A stretch of DNA of 24,780 nt from CAZIWX01 sp964543125 (GTDB taxonomy: Bacteria; Fidelibacterota; UBA8477). The translations under genes and the position numbers were made by a program. The stretch spans positions 1 through 24,780 of the forward strand of contig CAZIWX010000032.1 in assembly GCA_964543125.1 (NCBI GenBank), given 5' to 3'. The notes beneath the pieces are model-generated. The model searched no databases and was not told the DNA's origin. It saw only the letters and a program-made list of their open reading frames with translations. The first letter of the stretch is position 1. The number at the start of each line of letters is the position of its first letter. Of the stretch, positions 22,398-24,780 are shown piece after piece.

Positions 22398-22652
22398 AAT
22401 AATATGATAGCCGAATTGGGTAGAGACCGGACGACTCAGTGCGCCGGACCCCAGTTTGGTGACCGCCGTCTCAAAGGGTTTGACCATCTGTCCGGGGCCG
22501 AACCAGCCCAGATCGCCTCCTTTGGCTTTACTGGGACAGGTTGAATAAGTTTTGGCCAATTGCCCAAAGTTTGCTCCCTGCTTTAACTGCTTGAAAATAT
22601 CTTCCGCCAGGTGTCGTTCTTTAACCAAAATATGACTCGCGCGCCATTCCAT
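22377..22652 (-). CDS. Parvulin-type peptidyl-prolyl cis-trans isomerase
   Basis: 91 residues, the size of single-domain parvulins such as E. coli PpiC (93). The family pattern is complete: ASHILVKERHLAEDIFKQLKQGANFGQLAKTYSTCPSKAKGGDLGWFGPGQMVKPFETAV, then GALSRPVSTQFGYHIIKKT, with the conserved histidines in SHIL and GYHI. No signal peptide or chaperone domain, so a cytoplasmic isomerase, unlike SurA or PrsA. The ATG at 22652 has AGGAGG nine bases upstream and a promoter at 22691-22719. It converges on the dipeptidase gene. Confidence 0.93.
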   Translation of the reverse strand: MEWRASHILVKERHLAEDIFKQLKQGANFGQLAKTYSTCPSKAKGGDLGWFGPGQMVKPFETAVTKLGSGALSRPVSTQFGYHIIKKTGER

Positions 22653-22690
22653 CTATTCACTCCTCCTGTTAATTTTCAAATTCCGGGTCA

Positions 22691-22719
22691 ATTATATCTT
22701 CCGTCGACCCGGGATGCAA
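22691..22719 (-). promoter_or_regulatory. Sigma70-like promoter of the parvulin gene
   Basis: On the minus strand: TTGCAT (22714-22719), a 17-bp spacer and a perfect TATAAT (22691-22696). Predicted transcription starts about 32 bases before the parvulin ATG. The same TTGCAT/TATAAT pair precedes the CDGSH gene. Confidence 0.65.
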
Positions 22720-22794
22720 AGCGGTTTTGATTAATCGGCGAGCAAGATTCGGCCCGAAAATAACCACACCGGCGGAAAAGCAGGTTCAAATCAC

Positions 22795-24609
22795 CTATTC
22801 CCACTGGAGACCAACCACCCAACTTTCGGGTGTCAGGAAGTTCCCCCTGATGTTCACTTCGACCGTCAGATGATCTGTAGGCTTATAGATGAGTCCCCCA
22901 ACATGATTACTTGATCGTGTAAATACAGGTGCCGGGTTGTTCTGGTAAGACTCATACCGGTTCTGTTCCAAAACCTCGGAGGCCGTGGCGCCATCTCGCA
23001 CGGATTTATCGTAAATCCGGGGATAGAAGATTTCTGCGTTGGTTTTGGTCTTAATCAACGAAAAATGCAGCTCGGCGCCCGCGATTAATCTCAGCTCATT
23101 ATTTAATTTGATTGATGCGCCGAGTGGAATAATTGCCTGCCGGCTAATTCTGGATTGAGTAAACGTGTGGCTTTTCTCATAATCATGCCGGTCATAGCCT
23201 GTTTCATTAAAATGCAGACTTCTCTCAAACCAATAATCACCCCGCATGTTTTTAGACTCATGGTTTGTCTGGCTGAACCGATTTTGCTCAAGATAAAGGC
23301 CCGAAAATGATTTCCACCGATCATTAGGATGGTATTCACCCATTATAAACCATGACCAGTCCGACCAATCATTCTTTCCATCACCAGCAACGGTGAAAGC
23401 ATGTTGTGACCAATATTGATTATACTGCCTGAACCGGTCGCTTAAGCCGGAATCATAAGCATCGTAAACCCGATCCCAATAAGCCGTATCTTTGGCGGTG
23501 ATGGAAGCACTGATATCTTGGGCGTTCCAATACCCGGATAAAGCAGTTTTAAGGGTCAGCACCGCTGAAAGCTTTTTTTCGGCATGCAAGGTCAGACCTT
23601 GGTAATTGCCCTTCAGCTTCGAGGTATTTGTTTGCGTGCTATAAAAATAGTTGGTGCTGAAGTAGGTAATATCGGACGGATCCTCAAACCAGGAATAAGC
23701 AGTATCCAGGAGCACGCGCTGTTCGTCACCCGAACCCCAGCCATACTGTGCGCTGATACCCCAGTTCAGGTCAGGATTGGGCTGTAATTGGACGCCGAAG
23801 CCCAAGATGTAGGAAGTCCCGGCAACATTTAAATTATCCTTATTCAAACTGGTTACATCCGAATGCGGATGGACTTCACTAAACCTGTCGTGAATATCAC
23901 CAATATCCGTATAAATATTCTGCTGAATTTGCGCTCCAACATTCATGGTTGAAGATGTCCTATAGCCAATATTTGCCTGACTCTGAATATGAATTAGATG
24001 CTGCTTATTCTCATCCAAAGACAGAGTTGATGGCTCGGGAGTTGTGGTTTCAGCGTAACCGGCAGCGAATCGCGAACCATAAAAATCAGACCAGTAATAG
24101 CCCTGGGGCGCCAGGTAAGTGCCGTAGTCAAGGGCAACACGGTTAAACAAACCAAGCGTCAGACGCGGGTTTATCCGGGTTAACCAGGCAGCGCTGTAAA
24201 GTGGCTTGGTATCGAGAGTGTTTAAAGATGTTTGAGAATACCAGCGCGGCGCCACATACAAATTTGTACGGTAATTGAAGGCCATGCTGGTAATCTCCGC
24301 TAGACCCCATGGATTGAAAGTAATAAAGAATGGTTCATAGAGCGAAATACCGGACTGATAAAAATCAAAATAAAAGACGGTGGAGTCCAGATTCGCCAAG
24401 GCCGCCGGGTTTAACACCAATCTGCTGAAAATTCCGGATTGCATGGATGCCAGTTCGGGTGAATAAATCATCATTCCCACGGTATGAAACGAGTAGGGCG
24501 TGAGAAATTCGGGAATGTTGGGCGCCCGAAAGGTTACACCCGGTACGGTTCCCGAATAAAGGGTGCTGATAGCCAGAAATGAAGTCATTAACCGCAGTTT
24601 GAATTTCAT
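22795..24609 (-). CDS. Outer-membrane beta-barrel protein, unknown function
   Basis: I take the ATG at 24609 as the start, because GGGGGA lies a few bases upstream; the ATG at 24636 lacks a Shine-Dalgarno site and would put nine residues before the signal peptide. The product is 604 residues: a signal peptide (KFKLRLMTSFLAISTLYSG), an N-terminal LNPAALANLD motif (in mature proteins of the FadL/PorV-like class a similar NPA motif occurs), and then many amphipathic strands rich in Tyr and Trp (TLGLFNRVALDYG, NWGISAQYGWGSG, LTLKTALSGYWN, LRLIAGAELHFSL). The final strand, LTVEVNIRGNF...WVVGLQWE, ends on an aromatic pair, typical of barrel insertion signals. Substrate or role cannot be read. It is 142 bp upstream of the parvulin gene, which has its own promoter. 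Confidence 0.78.
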   Translation of the reverse strand: MKFKLRLMTSFLAISTLYSGTVPGVTFRAPNIPEFLTPYSFHTVGMMIYSPELASMQSGIFSRLVLNPAALANLDSTVFYFDFYQSGISLYEPFFITFNPWGLAEITSMAFNYRTNLYVAPRWYSQTSLNTLDTKPLYSAAWLTRINPRLTLGLFNRVALDYGTYLAPQGYYWSDFYGSRFAAGYAETTTPEPSTLSLDENKQHLIHIQSQANIGYRTSSTMNVGAQIQQNIYTDIGDIHDRFSEVHPHSDVTSLNKDNLNVAGTSYILGFGVQLQPNPDLNWGISAQYGWGSGDEQRVLLDTAYSWFEDPSDITYFSTNYFYSTQTNTSKLKGNYQGLTLHAEKKLSAVLTLKTALSGYWNAQDISASITAKDTAYWDRVYDAYDSGLSDRFRQYNQYWSQHAFTVAGDGKNDWSDWSWFIMGEYHPNDRWKSFSGLYLEQNRFSQTNHESKNMRGDYWFERSLHFNETGYDRHDYEKSHTFTQSRISRQAIIPLGASIKLNNELRLIAGAELHFSLIKTKTNAEIFYPRIYDKSVRDGATASEVLEQNRYESYQNNPAPVFTRSSNHVGGLIYKPTDHLTVEVNIRGNFLTPESWVVGLQWE

Positions 24610-24780
24610 GGTAATCCCCCGTTTACAAAGGTTCATTTAGAAATTATTCCCATTTAAATTCCAAGGCTATAATCTGTTCCAATTTCAGAATCTTTCTCCG
24701 TAAATCAAACATAATCTTGGTTAGATATTAAAAAATAATAATGAAGCCCTACGAGGATTACAGGTTGGCGGATGAATATT

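Noticed and set aside
24741..24780. A possible gene start (MKPYEDYRLADEY) running off the right end on the plus strand
   Set aside because: Only 13 codons are visible and there is no Shine-Dalgarno site, so it cannot be supported.

Overview
The window looks like chromosomal DNA of a Gram-negative bacterium from the FCB side of the tree. The Calditrichota / KSB1 / Marinimicrobia-like lineages fit better than classical Bacteroidetes. Three things support this: a FlgD-like/type IX-style sorting module (NYPNPFNPETQIPF) in a secreted dipeptidase; several outer-membrane or secreted proteins; and clear AGGAG-type Shine-Dalgarno sites with sigma70-like promoters, which Bacteroidetes usually lack. This placement is inference. 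The sequence is a draft assembly: a 100-N scaffold gap at 1949-2048 is flanked by two identical 55-bp contig ends. I see no mobile element, CRISPR array, phage or rRNA.

Layout. (1) 160-4653, minus strand: a three-gene envelope operon encoding a two-part protein with a predicted beta-barrel, a DUF6175-type periplasmic protein broken by the N gap, and an LPP20-type lipoprotein. It ends at a strong hairpin terminator (102-130). (2) 4881-5210, minus: thioredoxin with its own promoter and terminator. (3) 5331-13158, minus: a tightly packed run reading smpB > tyrS > PafA-like lipoprotein phosphatase > glgB > ABC ATPase > ABC permease, with overlaps or short gaps. (4) From about 13360, plus strand: a MerR-family regulator, tRNA-Pro(GGG) and a terminator, then a 460-bp gene-free stretch rich in inverted repeats. 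(5) 14409-17582, plus: a small two-TM protein, a sodium:solute symporter with a soluble C-terminal extension, and a secreted endonuclease/exonuclease/phosphatase-family protein, with almost no spacing between genes. (6) 17748-19969, minus: a double-CDGSH iron-sulfur protein, a YkvA/DUF1232 protein, an exported FMN split-barrel protein and a small unknown. (7) 20696-22360, plus: a secreted M19 dipeptidase whose sorting module is near the N terminus. (8) 22377-24609, minus: a stand-alone parvulin isomerase and a 604-residue outer-membrane protein.

How they fit together: most of the window is housekeeping (trans-translation, tyrosyl-tRNA charging, glycogen branching, redox, ABC export) mixed with envelope and scavenging functions (secreted phosphatase, nuclease/phosphatase plus symporter, secreted dipeptidase, outer-membrane barrels). 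The best candidates for something undescribed are the LPP20/DUF6175/barrel operon, whose parts recall the FlgO/FlgP/FlgT outer-membrane ring proteins although no flagellar gene is present, and the dipeptidase with a displaced sorting module. All domain assignments come from reading motifs by eye; no database search was run.
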